Assembly: GCF_900091315.1 (NCBI RefSeq)
Contig: NZ_FLSP01000008.1
Span: 62,001 to 126,000, forward strand
Length of the DNA stretch: 64,000 nt
Direction: 5' to 3'
Source of the DNA: Streptomyces sp. DI166
Lineage (GTDB): Bacteria > Actinomycetota > Actinomycetes > Streptomycetales > Streptomycetaceae
Part shown: one piece after another, positions 44,549 to 52,070 of the stretch
Position numbering within the stretch: the first letter of the stretch is position 1
Layout of the letters: each line of letters opens with the position of its first letter
The notes under the pieces: generated by a model
What the model was told of the DNA's origin: nothing
What the model saw: only the letters and a program-made list of their open reading frames with translations
The model's database searches: none
Made by a program: the position numbers and the translations under genes

Positions 44549-47362
44549 ATGGCTGAGGCCGACGCCGCCGGTGAAGATAGCGCGAGCCGGGACACGTCGA
44601 ACCAGATCCACGATGGCGTGTACTTCGGCTGGGTGATCCAGGGGCGGAACGTCAGTCTGCAGTTGCCTGCTCCGGTCACTCCGGCACTGTCCGGCCTGCC
44701 TCCAGCCTCGACCACCTTCATTGGTCGCGACAGCCACCTGGAAGCGCTCTTGCAGGGGCTGGCTCCCGGCCCACAGCGGCAGGAAGCGGTGCTCGTTGCG
44801 TCAGTAGCGGGCCTGGCCGGCGTCGGCAAGACCGAACTTGTCGTGCAGACCGCCGCCCGGGCGTTGGAAAAGCCCGGTTGGTTCCCCGGAGGGGGGTTGT
44901 TCGTCGACATGTTCGGCTACGACAGCAAACGTCGACTGTCCCCCGCGCAGGCCCTGCGCGGCCTCCTGCACGCTCTGGGCATACCCGACGAGCACATCCC
45001 CGAGGAACAGCAGGATCGCTCGCGCCTCTACCGCAGCGTGTTGGCGGAATTCGCCAGGCAGAAACGTCGCATTCTGGTCGTCATCGACAACGCCTCAAGC
45101 AGCGAGCAGGTCGATCCGCTGCTGCCCACCGACGGCACCACCGCGGTCCTGCTCACCTCCCGCCACACCCTTGATTTGGGCGCCCGCCTCCACGACCTCG
45201 ACATCCTCGACGAGCACGCTTCCGTTGAGCTGCTGCGCAAGGCCCTCTTCGAGGCGCGCGATGCCGCCGACACCCGCGTATCTGACGCCCCCGAGGATGC
45301 TGCGATGATCGCCCGGTTGTGCGCGGGCCTGCCCCTGGCCCTACGCATCGCCGCCGCCCTCCTCGCCGATACCCCTAGACGTCCCCTTGCCGACTTGAGC
45401 CAGGCCCTGTCTGACGTTCACCACCGGCTGGACCAGCTCGCGCGCGAGAGCCGCGCCGTGCGAGCTGCATTGGATCTGTCGTACGAGCAACTGAGCGAAG
45501 CCCAGGCCAGGATGTTCCGGCTGGTCGCTCTCAATCCCGGCCCCGATCTGTCCACTGCGGCAGCCGCGCACGGTGCCGCCGCGGACCAGTTGCACACCAA
45601 GCAACTCCTGCTGGAGCTCACCCGTGCCCATTTGGTCGAACCTGGAGCTGTCTGGGGGCGCTGGGGGCTCCATGACCTGGTCCGGGTGTACGCCAGCGAG
45701 CGGGCAGCCAAGGAGCCTACGACGACAGATGATGTCAGGCGGCTTCTCCGTTACTACCTCGAACGCGCAACGCGGGCTGACGACTATGTGGTCAATCTGA
45801 TGGAACCGACGCCCCACGGTTTCCCCGACCGATCCCAGGCGGTCGCATGGCTGGACGCAGAACGGGAGAATCTGTTCGCAGCGGCGGCTCTTGCAGAGGC
45901 TATGGGGCACCACGACATCGCCCGGGATCTGCCTTTGGCCTTGGAGAACTACTTCAGCATGCACGGTTATGTGGAGGAGTGGCGTGCCAATGCCGCGCTC
46001 GCCATTCGGGCCGCGCAGGCCTTGGATGATGAGCGTGGTGCGGCCCGTGCAGGCGTGTCACTCAGCGACGCGCTGCGTGCGCTGAATGCCTACGCCGAAG
46101 CCATCTCTGAGTCACGCAAGGCGGCGGAGATTTTCCGCTGCCTGGGTGACCAATCCGGCGAAGGCATGGCACTACGTGCCCTCGCCTCGGCCCTAAGCTA
46201 CTCCGGCCACTATGAGGAATCTCTCCGGATGTCCGAACAGGCCATCCCTCTGCTGAAACGAGGCTCCAACCGGCACTTTGCTGCGGTAGCGCTCATGGAC
46301 TACGGCGCTCACCTGACGCTCCTCAAAAGATACAACGAGGCAATTGGTGCGCTGCAGGAGAGCCTGGCAGTGTTGTCTCAGACCAGCAAAAGCGTAAAGA
46401 CCCTTGCCTTGCTGAATCTTGCCCACGCACTGGACGGTGTTGGTCGGCGCGCCGAAGCCACCCACTCCTTCCAAGAATGCATTGCGTGCGCTCTTGAAGC
46501 GGGTGGCCCCTGGGAGACCGACATCGCAGCAAAAGCCTCGGTCTTCTTGGGTAATCTCTTTTCGGAGGATGAACAACCCGTTCAGGCAAGCCTCTACTTC
46601 CGGCAAGGCGCCGCCCTTTTCAAGCAGACAGGCGACGACACTTCCGCAGCTGAAGCTTTCAGAGCCCTTGGGGCAACCCTGATCGCCCTGGGAGAGAACT
46701 CCGGCGAGGGCAGCGACTCCAGGCTAACCGCAACCGCCCACGAGGGGAACTACGAGCAGGCTGCGGACGCGCTCTCCGAAGCAATCACGCTTACACGCCG
46801 CGCAGTCGAGAACAGACCTGACGAAGTTGCACCAGAATTGGCCGACATCCTGAGGAATTACAGCACTCCACTCGTGCACCTGGGCCGCTGTGATGAGGCC
46901 CAGGTTGCTGCACAAGAGGCCCTGACTATCGTCCGCCAACTGGCTGAGCAGGATCCGCACGCTCACCAAACGAACCTTGCCCTAGCGTTGGACAATCTCG
47001 CCTGGGTTCTCTCCCAGGACAGCGCCCAACTGCCCGCAGCGTTAAAGGCTTCCACGGAGGCGGTCGACATTGCTACCGGCTTGGCCCGAAACGACCCTGC
47101 CGAACATTCCGAACTCCTCCGATATACCGCGGAACTCAAAGCTGGACTGCTCGGTGAGCTTGCCCAAGCGTCCGTATGCAAGATCGCCCACGCAACGATG
47201 ACGCGTGCGAAAGAGGAGCTCAACCCGACAACGCTAGAGCAGGAGACCGGGCTATTGCCGTCACAAATCGCGGCAGGGACGGCGTGGCTGGACGCGTATC
47301 ACCGCTCACAGGAGTTACCGCCGGGCGAGTCGGCTGAGTCAGACGACGGATCATCAAAGTGA
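44549..47362 (+). CDS. STAND NTPase with TPR repeats (NB-ARC type)
   Basis: 937 residues. An N-terminal leader of about 55 residues precedes an NB-ARC ATPase with Walker A GLAGVGKTE (88-96), RRILVVIDNA (Walker B), LTSRHT (sensor) and GLPLALRIAAALL (GxP). A winged-helix part follows, then about 450 residues of TPR repeats (GHYEESLRMSEQAIPLL). In bacteria such proteins act as regulators or as sensors in anti-phage immunity (Avs-like). No toxic effector domain is fused here, so the small upstream protein could be the effector. Confidence 0.8.
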   Translation: MAEADAAGEDSASRDTSNQIHDGVYFGWVIQGRNVSLQLPAPVTPALSGLPPASTTFIGRDSHLEALLQGLAPGPQRQEAVLVASVAGLAGVGKTELVVQTAARALEKPGWFPGGGLFVDMFGYDSKRRLSPAQALRGLLHALGIPDEHIPEEQQDRSRLYRSVLAEFARQKRRILVVIDNASSSEQVDPLLPTDGTTAVLLTSRHTLDLGARLHDLDILDEHASVELLRKALFEARDAADTRVSDAPEDAAMIARLCAGLPLALRIAAALLADTPRRPLADLSQALSDVHHRLDQLARESRAVRAALDLSYEQLSEAQARMFRLVALNPGPDLSTAAAAHGAAADQLHTKQLLLELTRAHLVEPGAVWGRWGLHDLVRVYASERAAKEPTTTDDVRRLLRYYLERATRADDYVVNLMEPTPHGFPDRSQAVAWLDAERENLFAAAALAEAMGHHDIARDLPLALENYFSMHGYVEEWRANAALAIRAAQALDDERGAARAGVSLSDALRALNAYAEAISESRKAAEIFRCLGDQSGEGMALRALASALSYSGHYEESLRMSEQAIPLLKRGSNRHFAAVALMDYGAHLTLLKRYNEAIGALQESLAVLSQTSKSVKTLALLNLAHALDGVGRRAEATHSFQECIACALEAGGPWETDIAAKASVFLGNLFSEDEQPVQASLYFRQGAALFKQTGDDTSAAEAFRALGATLIALGENSGEGSDSRLTATAHEGNYEQAADALSEAITLTRRAVENRPDEVAPELADILRNYSTPLVHLGRCDEAQVAAQEALTIVRQLAEQDPHAHQTNLALALDNLAWVLSQDSAQLPAALKASTEAVDIATGLARNDPAEHSELLRYTAELKAGLLGELAQASVCKIAHATMTRAKEELNPTTLEQETGLLPSQIAAGTAWLDAYHRSQELPPGESAESDDGSSK

Positions 47363-47422
47363 CGACGAACACGCGTGATTCTCCCTCCCGGCCGCCCGGC
47401 ACGAGCGGCTCGCCAACCTTGA

Positions 47423-47925
47423 TCATCTAGTAAGGCACCAGCCGCCGACTCGCGGTAGAGCGCCTCTTGGCCGCCTACGGCCCGCTTCTAAGTCCGAGGC
47501 GCCCGCAGCTTCGTTCGTAGGCGCCGCCGCCACGGCAGGCCCGGCGGGCAGTGTCCGGCTCATGTGGCAGCCGTCGCACAGGGCGCGGATCCAGGTGCCG
47601 TCCTGGTCGCCGTGGAAGCGGGGGCGGCCCGCACCCGCGTAGGCCTCGCAGGTTCGCTCGGCTTCGGCCTCGGCTGCTTCGACGAGAGCGCCGGCCATGT
47701 CGGCCCAGGCGCCGTCGAACTCTCCGTCGTCGTCGAAGCGGTCGGCGACGTAGATGCGCAGGCCGCCGAGTTTCGGCTGAACTCCTCCAGGCGGTAGTCC
47801 GCCATCAGGGCGAGGAGCTGTTCATGCAGCCGTCTCAGCAAGGGGTGCCAGCCCGGCCCCACTTGCGTCAGCCGGGCCGGGATCTGATCGCCCCGTCCGG
47901 TGCCGCCGGTCACATGCGTACTCAT
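47423..47925 (-). pseudogene. small conserved protein gene with a frameshift
   Basis: Two overlapping minus-strand frames together give one protein: MSTHVTGGTGRGDQIPARL through LMADYRLEEFS in one frame, then LGGLRIYVADRFDDDGEFDG through CDGCHMSRTL in the other. The break lies near 47783, where one base seems lost. In the second half a Cys pair also reads CEAY, so a metal site may be damaged. It is either a real pseudogene or a sequencing error. Confidence 0.6.
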
Positions 47926-47995
47926 GCCGCCCAGCCTGCCGCACCCCACTGACAACGCCCTCCCGGCTGCCCGTGCCGTCGGCAGATGCCGGCCG

Positions 47996-48313
47996 TCAGC
48001 GCCCGCGGACGTCCTGGGCGGCCTCGTGTGCGCGGCGGAGCTGGTCGGTGAGGTTCGTGGCAGTGGTGGCGGCCTCCCCGATCATGCGGGCCACGCTCAT
48101 GGCGTCGTCCCGGTCGCGGGCCATCCGGTCGACCGCGGCAGAGGTCTGCAGCAGGATCTGAGGCAGGTACTCGGCGAGTTCGTGGAGGTCGCGCAGGACA
48201 CGGGCCGCGCTGCGCGGGCTGCCGTACTCGGCCTTGCCGCCCTCAAGGTCCCGGGCGATCTCCCGCAGAGTCTTCGCTGCGTCCCGTGACAGGGGGCTGG
48301 GATCGTACGGCAC
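47996..48313 (-). CDS. small helical protein of unknown function
   Basis: 105 residues. It is helix-rich with regular heptads (AAKTLREIARDLEGG, then YLPQILLQTSAAVDRMARD), suggesting a coiled coil. The GTG at 48313 has GGGAGG nine bases upstream. No domain is recognised. It is divergent from the YdcF-like gene; a GntR-like box lies between them. Confidence 0.55.
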   Translation of the reverse strand: MPYDPSPLSRDAAKTLREIARDLEGGKAEYGSPRSAARVLRDLHELAEYLPQILLQTSAAVDRMARDRDDAMSVARMIGEAATTATNLTDQLRRAHEAAQDVRGR

Positions 48314-48442
48314 CGGCTGATTCCTCCCGCTCACGGTGGCAGAGATCTCAGTCTGCCGCCGCTGACCTGCCCGTACAGCCGGATCGGCGAAGTTCCCGGG
48401 GCGGAGGTGGGCTCGGTGCCCGGCGCAACCCTCCCGCATGAG

Positions 48443-48454
48443 TTCACTAATGTA
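48443..48454. promoter_or_regulatory. GntR-operator-like box upstream of the YdcF-like gene
   Basis: TTCACTAATGTA differs at two of twelve positions from the palindrome TTCACTAGTGAA found beside the GntR gene. It may place this gene in the same regulon. Confidence 0.4.
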
Positions 48455-48546
48455 CTCATCAAGGGGGCCCGGGCCCGCCGCCGATCACGATGCGGCGGCC
48501 GGATACGCCGTGCGCCGGAAGCAGGATCGATCAGGGAGTGGCGGCC

Positions 48547-49224
48547 GTGGCAGACGCCGAAGGACGGCAGCGCGTGATCACCGCCCAGGAGTGGCGGGAT
48601 GCGGAGCTGATCTGGGACTACCACCAGATGCACCACGAACTGCGGCCGTGCTCGGCGGGAATCGGCCTGGGCAGCCACGATCTGGGGGTCGCCTCACACA
48701 CCGTGCACCTCTACCGGCAGGGCCTGTTCCCGGTGATGGTGTTCACCGGCGGCAACAGCCCGACGACGAAGGCGCGCTTCCCGCGGGGCGAGGCGGTGCA
48801 CTACCGCGAGCATGCCCTGGAGCTCGGCGTGCCCGAGGAGGCGGTGCTGGTGGACCCGAAGGCGGCGAACACCGGCCAGAACGCCGTCTTCTCCCGCCAG
48901 GTGCTGGCGGAGGCCGGGATCGTGCCGGAGTCGGTGCTGGTGGTGTGCAAGCCGTACGAGGAGCGCCGCTCGTACGCGACGTTCAAGAAGGTGTGGCCCG
49001 GGGTGGACGTAATCTGCTCCTCGGAGCCGGTGGGGCTGGCCGCGTACGCCGAAGGGATCGGGGATACGAAGCTGGTCATCGACATGCTGGTGGGCGCGCT
49101 GCAGCGGGTGATGGTGTACCCCAAGCAGGGCTTCATCATCCCCCAGGAGGTCCCGGAGGACGTGGCCGCGGCCTTCAAGCGGCTGGCCGACGCCGGTTTC
49201 GACAGCCGTCTCCTGCCGCGCTGA
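48547..49224 (+). CDS. YdcF/ElyC family protein (DUF218)
   Basis: 225 residues. DUF218 pattern: a Gly-rich strand (AGIGLGSHDLG), VMVFTGGNSPTTKA and the NTGQNAVFS helix. ElyC/SanA relatives affect envelope polysaccharide, while YdcF binds SAM; the role here is open. GTG 48547 has AGGGAG eight bases upstream. A strong bidirectional terminator follows. Confidence 0.75.
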   Translation: MADAEGRQRVITAQEWRDAELIWDYHQMHHELRPCSAGIGLGSHDLGVASHTVHLYRQGLFPVMVFTGGNSPTTKARFPRGEAVHYREHALELGVPEEAVLVDPKAANTGQNAVFSRQVLAEAGIVPESVLVVCKPYEERRSYATFKKVWPGVDVICSSEPVGLAAYAEGIGDTKLVIDMLVGALQRVMVYPKQGFIIPQEVPEDVAAAFKRLADAGFDSRLLPR

Positions 49225-49240
49225 CCGGCCCAGACGCGCC

Positions 49241-49280
49241 CGGTGCCCCGCGAGGACGTTCCTTGTCTCGCGGGGCACCG
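49241..49280. terminator. bidirectional stem-loop terminator
   Basis: A 14-base perfect stem (CGGTGCCCCGCGAG with its complement) lies between the convergent YdcF-like gene and the GntR operon. Confidence 0.8.
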
Positions 49281-49297
49281 GCGCGTGCGGATTGCCG

Positions 49298-49690
49298 TCA
49301 GCCGGCCAGGCTGAGGGCCTCCGTGCGGTCGGGCCCTTCGAGGCGCTCGGCCCAGGCGGTATAGGCGGCTCGGGCCTGCTCAGCGGTGAGCCCGGCCGCC
49401 GTGGCGATCTCGTCCCAGGTTCGGCCGTGCTTAAGGGCCTGGCGCATCAGGGACGGCTGCTCGTCGCCGATCTGCACCGTGATCGCGGTGCCCAGGACAA
49501 GCGCGGCGATGGCGTCGGAGCCGTCGGCCGTGACGGTCTCCTGCGGAGGCAGACCGCGGACGGTGCCCGCGATGCGGTCCTGGTGGCGCTGGCGGCGGTG
49601 GGCCATCTCCACCACGCCCGCCTCCGGGACGTCGCCCGGAGCGGTCAGCTCGGCCACATCGAGCGCGCGCGGCTTTCCTTCACTGGTCAT
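49298..49690 (-). CDS. small helix-turn-helix-like protein
   Basis: 130 residues. The C-terminal half TWDEIATAAGLTAEQARAAY looks like an HTH. The N-terminal part is charged (AHRRQRHQDR). Its ATG overlaps the GntR stop (ATGA), so it is co-translated with the repressor. It may be a partner in regulation. Confidence 0.65.
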   Translation of the reverse strand: MTSEGKPRALDVAELTAPGDVPEAGVVEMAHRRQRHQDRIAGTVRGLPPQETVTADGSDAIAALVLGTAITVQIGDEQPSLMRQALKHGRTWDEIATAAGLTAEQARAAYTAWAERLEGPDRTEALSLAG

Positions 49691-50505
49691 GATTCCTGCC
49701 TTTCGGCTTGGTCGCGGGCGGAGTCGGGCAACTGAAAGCTGTAGCTCCAGCTGAAGCGGCTGGAGGCGTGGACGCCGAGGGCGTACTCGATGACGGTCTC
49801 GTCGGCGGTGTAGGTGGTGCGTTTGAGGACCACGACCGGTTCGCCGGGGGGAAGCTCCAGCTGCTCTATCTCGGCCGGAGTGGGCATGCGGGCCCGCAGT
49901 TCCTCGGTCATGTGGTCGGGTTCCAGGCCGAGCTCGTAGAACACGCGGAAGCCGCCCCCGGCGCCGGCGGGCCCGGGGGTGGGGTCGACCAGCCGGGTGC
50001 CTTCCACGTGGCTGGGCCGGTAGTAGCTGGTCAGCGTGTGGGTGGGCTGGCCTTTCTCCTTCACCAAGCGGGCGCGCTCGTAGACCTCCGACCCTTCTGG
50101 GATGCCCAGGGCGGAGGCGATTTCGCGAGTGGACGGCACCTTGCGAACGGTCTGGGTCTGGTCGGTACGGCTGTACTCGCGGCCCGAGGCGACCCGGTCG
50201 GCGATGAAGGCCACCTCGTCGCTGTCGCGCCATTTCGCCTTGTCATAGCGCTGGATCCCGAGCCGCTTGAGGGGCGGGCGGTCACGGGCGTAGACGCCGC
50301 CGCCCTGCCGGCTGGTGACCAGCCCGGCGTTCTTCAGCCGGATGATCGCCTGGCGCACGGTCTCGCCCGTCACCTGGTACTTCGCCACAAGCTCACGCGT
50401 GGTCGGGAGCCTTTCTCCCGGCTCGATGGCGCCGGATTCGATCTCCGCCCGGAGATCGTCGGCGATCCGTTGCGCTCCGCGCGGCCTCGGGTCCTTTGCC
50501 GTCAT
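49687..50505 (-). CDS. GntR-family (HutC/KorSA-type) transcriptional repressor
   Basis: 272 residues. The N-terminal winged helix is clear (PTTRELVAKYQVTGETVRQA, then SRQGGGVYARD), followed by a UTRA-type effector domain (about 100-260). It is divergent from the wbl-led operon. Palindromic TTCACTAGTGAA boxes lie on both sides of that promoter. Repressors of this type (KorSA, TraR) hold transfer genes silent in Streptomyces elements. Confidence 0.88.
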   Translation of the reverse strand: MTAKDPRPRGAQRIADDLRAEIESGAIEPGERLPTTRELVAKYQVTGETVRQAIIRLKNAGLVTSRQGGGVYARDRPPLKRLGIQRYDKAKWRDSDEVAFIADRVASGREYSRTDQTQTVRKVPSTREIASALGIPEGSEVYERARLVKEKGQPTHTLTSYYRPSHVEGTRLVDPTPGPAGAGGGFRVFYELGLEPDHMTEELRARMPTPAEIEQLELPPGEPVVVLKRTTYTADETVIEYALGVHASSRFSWSYSFQLPDSARDQAERQES

Positions 50506-50524
50506 GGGCTCAGAGTAGAGCACC

Positions 50525-50619
50525 TTCACTAGTCAGGTCACGCGCACTTCACTAGTGAACTCTTGACGAGGTTGCGGATCTCTGTCTACGGTCGATCTCA
50601 CCAACTTCACTAGTGAAGT
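50525..50619 (+). promoter_or_regulatory. GntR operators flanking the wbl operon promoter
   Basis: Palindromes TTCACTAGTGAA at 50548-50559 and ACTTCACTAGTGAAGT at 50604-50619, with a half site at 50525-50533. Between them lies TTGACG (50563-50568), 18 bases, TACGGT (50587-50592). Binding at both sides would block the promoter and also the gntR start. Confidence 0.75.
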
Positions 50620-50682
50620 CGGCGGGATGTTGGGGCTGTTTTGCCCTGCGCCCGTACAGCACTGCCTTGTCCAAAACGTGCA

Positions 50683-50722
50683 GAGGACCCCCGATCTCCT
50701 TCCACCGATCTCAGGGGTCCTC
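50683..50722 (+). promoter_or_regulatory. hairpin in the untranslated leader of the wbl operon
   Basis: GAGGACCCC (50683-50691) pairs with GGGGTCCTC (50714-50722) around a loop holding a GATCT repeat. It lies between the promoter and the wbl start within a leader of about 160 bases, so it could attenuate transcription or shield the message. Confidence 0.55.
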
Positions 50723-50762
50723 GGCGCGGAAAGCCCACCAGAGCTTTGGGAGTGACTTCCGC

Positions 50763-51128
50763 ATGCCCAAGCGTATGAGCGCGCCAGCCGCCGTGGCACG
50801 GCGTTCGCCCGGTTCGTTACTGCAACTGCCGTTCGGTGCCCCGCCCGTGGATTCCGACGGCCGGCCGCAGGCCGCCTGCACCGGCCTGGACACGAAGATC
50901 TTCTTCGCCCGCCCCTCCGAGCTTGACCAGCCGCCCAACAGGGGTGAGCGGTCGGCGCTGGCGGTGTGCGCGGTGTGCCCGGCCGCTGTCCGTGCGGTGT
51001 GCCTGGAGCGGGACCTGGCCCAGTCGGAGATCACGCGTATCAACGGGGTCTTCGGCGGGGTGCGCCAGGAGGAGCGGCGGGAGATGTACCAGGCCCGCCA
51101 GCAGGCGCGGAGCGGGGGTGCGGCATGA
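50763..51128 (+). CDS. WhiB-like (Wbl) iron-sulfur protein, atypical Cys spacing
   Basis: 121 residues. Wbl features: first Cys in AACTGLD, then CAVC and a fourth Cys in AVCLE, the turn GVFGGVRQEERR and a basic tail. Four Cys should hold a 4Fe-4S cluster. The last spacing is CX2CX7C rather than the usual CX2CX5C. It is the first gene of a long coupled operon and overlaps the next gene by ATGA. A regulator of the element or of the host is likely. Confidence 0.85.
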   Translation: MPKRMSAPAAVARRSPGSLLQLPFGAPPVDSDGRPQAACTGLDTKIFFARPSELDQPPNRGERSALAVCAVCPAAVRAVCLERDLAQSEITRINGVFGGVRQEERREMYQARQQARSGGAA

Positions 51129-51664
51129 ACGCGCACCAGCCCGAACTGCCGCGGCGCAACCGCGCGTTGCCGGAGCCGGTGTTTCCGGAGCTGGCCGAGT
51201 ACATGCGGATGGCGTGGAACGGTCTGTCCGCCGCGTCCCCGGCCGCGCGCCGGGTCGAGGCCGCCGAAAGCGCCCGCGACCTGCTATCGGAGGCCATCGC
51301 GCTGCCGCTGAAGGAGATGGACTCCGACGCGCTGGTGATGGCGATCCTGCAGCTGCGGGCGGGCCTGGCCCGGCTGCTGGCCGCGACCATCCCAGCCGCC
51401 GTCCCGCCCGCCCCGTCCACGGGGGACGTGCTGGACGACACCGACCTGGTCGCGCACCTGCTCGACCTGTTCAGCGACGCGGCCCCGCTGGATGCCGATG
51501 TCGCCGTCCATGTCGGCCGTCCGCTGCCCGCGCCGCTCATCGACACCCTCGCCCAGGCCATCCATGCCCCCGGGCTGCGGCCCAGCGGCGAGTACCTGGA
51601 GGCCCGCGGCATCTGTGGCAACTCCACCATCCACCTCACCGCCATGATCAGTGGGGGTGCGTGA
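51125..51664 (+). CDS. protein of unknown function
   Basis: 179 residues, helical and Ala/Leu-rich, with no signal peptide. Nothing was recognised (start NAHQPELPRRNRALPEPVFP; end YLEARGICGNSTIHLTAMIS). It overlaps the Wbl stop (ATGA) and the next start (TGATG), so it is fixed in this operon. Confidence 0.65.
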   Translation: MNAHQPELPRRNRALPEPVFPELAEYMRMAWNGLSAASPAARRVEAAESARDLLSEAIALPLKEMDSDALVMAILQLRAGLARLLAATIPAAVPPAPSTGDVLDDTDLVAHLLDLFSDAAPLDADVAVHVGRPLPAPLIDTLAQAIHAPGLRPSGEYLEARGICGNSTIHLTAMISGGA

Positions 51665-51894
51665 TGGCGTTCTTCGGGCTCATCGGCAACGACCGGCAGA
51701 TGGCCGCCACCACCTACGCGGGCAAGGAGTCGGCCAGCCAGCGCAGGCAGCGCAAGGAGGCCGAGCGGTCCGCGCGGCGGCGCCAGCGCCACCATCGCGC
51801 CGCGATCGAGGCCGACCGCGACGGCTGGAGGTGGGCCGACGCCGAGCGTGAGCGGCAGGAAGGCCGCGGCGGGCGCCGGGGGTGGTTCTCGTGA
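51664..51894 (+). CDS. small basic protein of unknown function
   Basis: 76 residues, very rich in Arg, Gln and Glu (SQRRQRKEAERSARRRQR). It may bind nucleic acid or be a charged helix. It overlaps both neighbours by one to four bases. Confidence 0.55.
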   Translation: MAFFGLIGNDRQMAATTYAGKESASQRRQRKEAERSARRRQRHHRAAIEADRDGWRWADAERERQEGRGGRRGWFS

Positions 51895-52070
51895 CCTGCG
51901 TGCGCTCTTGGCAGGCGGCCATCGGCCGGGCCGAGCAGGCCCGCGCCGCCGCCAGTGCCGCCGAGCAGACCACCGCCCGCATGAAAGCGGCCCTGAGCAG
52001 GACGGACGCCGCGCGCGCCGCCGACCGTCTGGCCGCCACCTGGACACAGCAGGAAGAAGACCCCCGGTGA
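51891..52070 (+). CDS. small helical protein of unknown function
   Basis: 59 residues, Ala/Arg-rich helix (AEQARAAASAAEQTTARMKA). GTG 51891 overlaps the previous stop (GTGA), and the end overlaps the following GTG. Its position in a tightly coupled row supports it as a gene. Confidence 0.5.
   Translation: MTCVRSWQAAIGRAEQARAAASAAEQTTARMKAALSRTDAARAADRLAATWTQQEEDPR

Noticed and set aside
47423..47955. Two separate small genes
   Set aside because: The two frames join end to end into one protein of a familiar pattern, so a frameshift explains them better.
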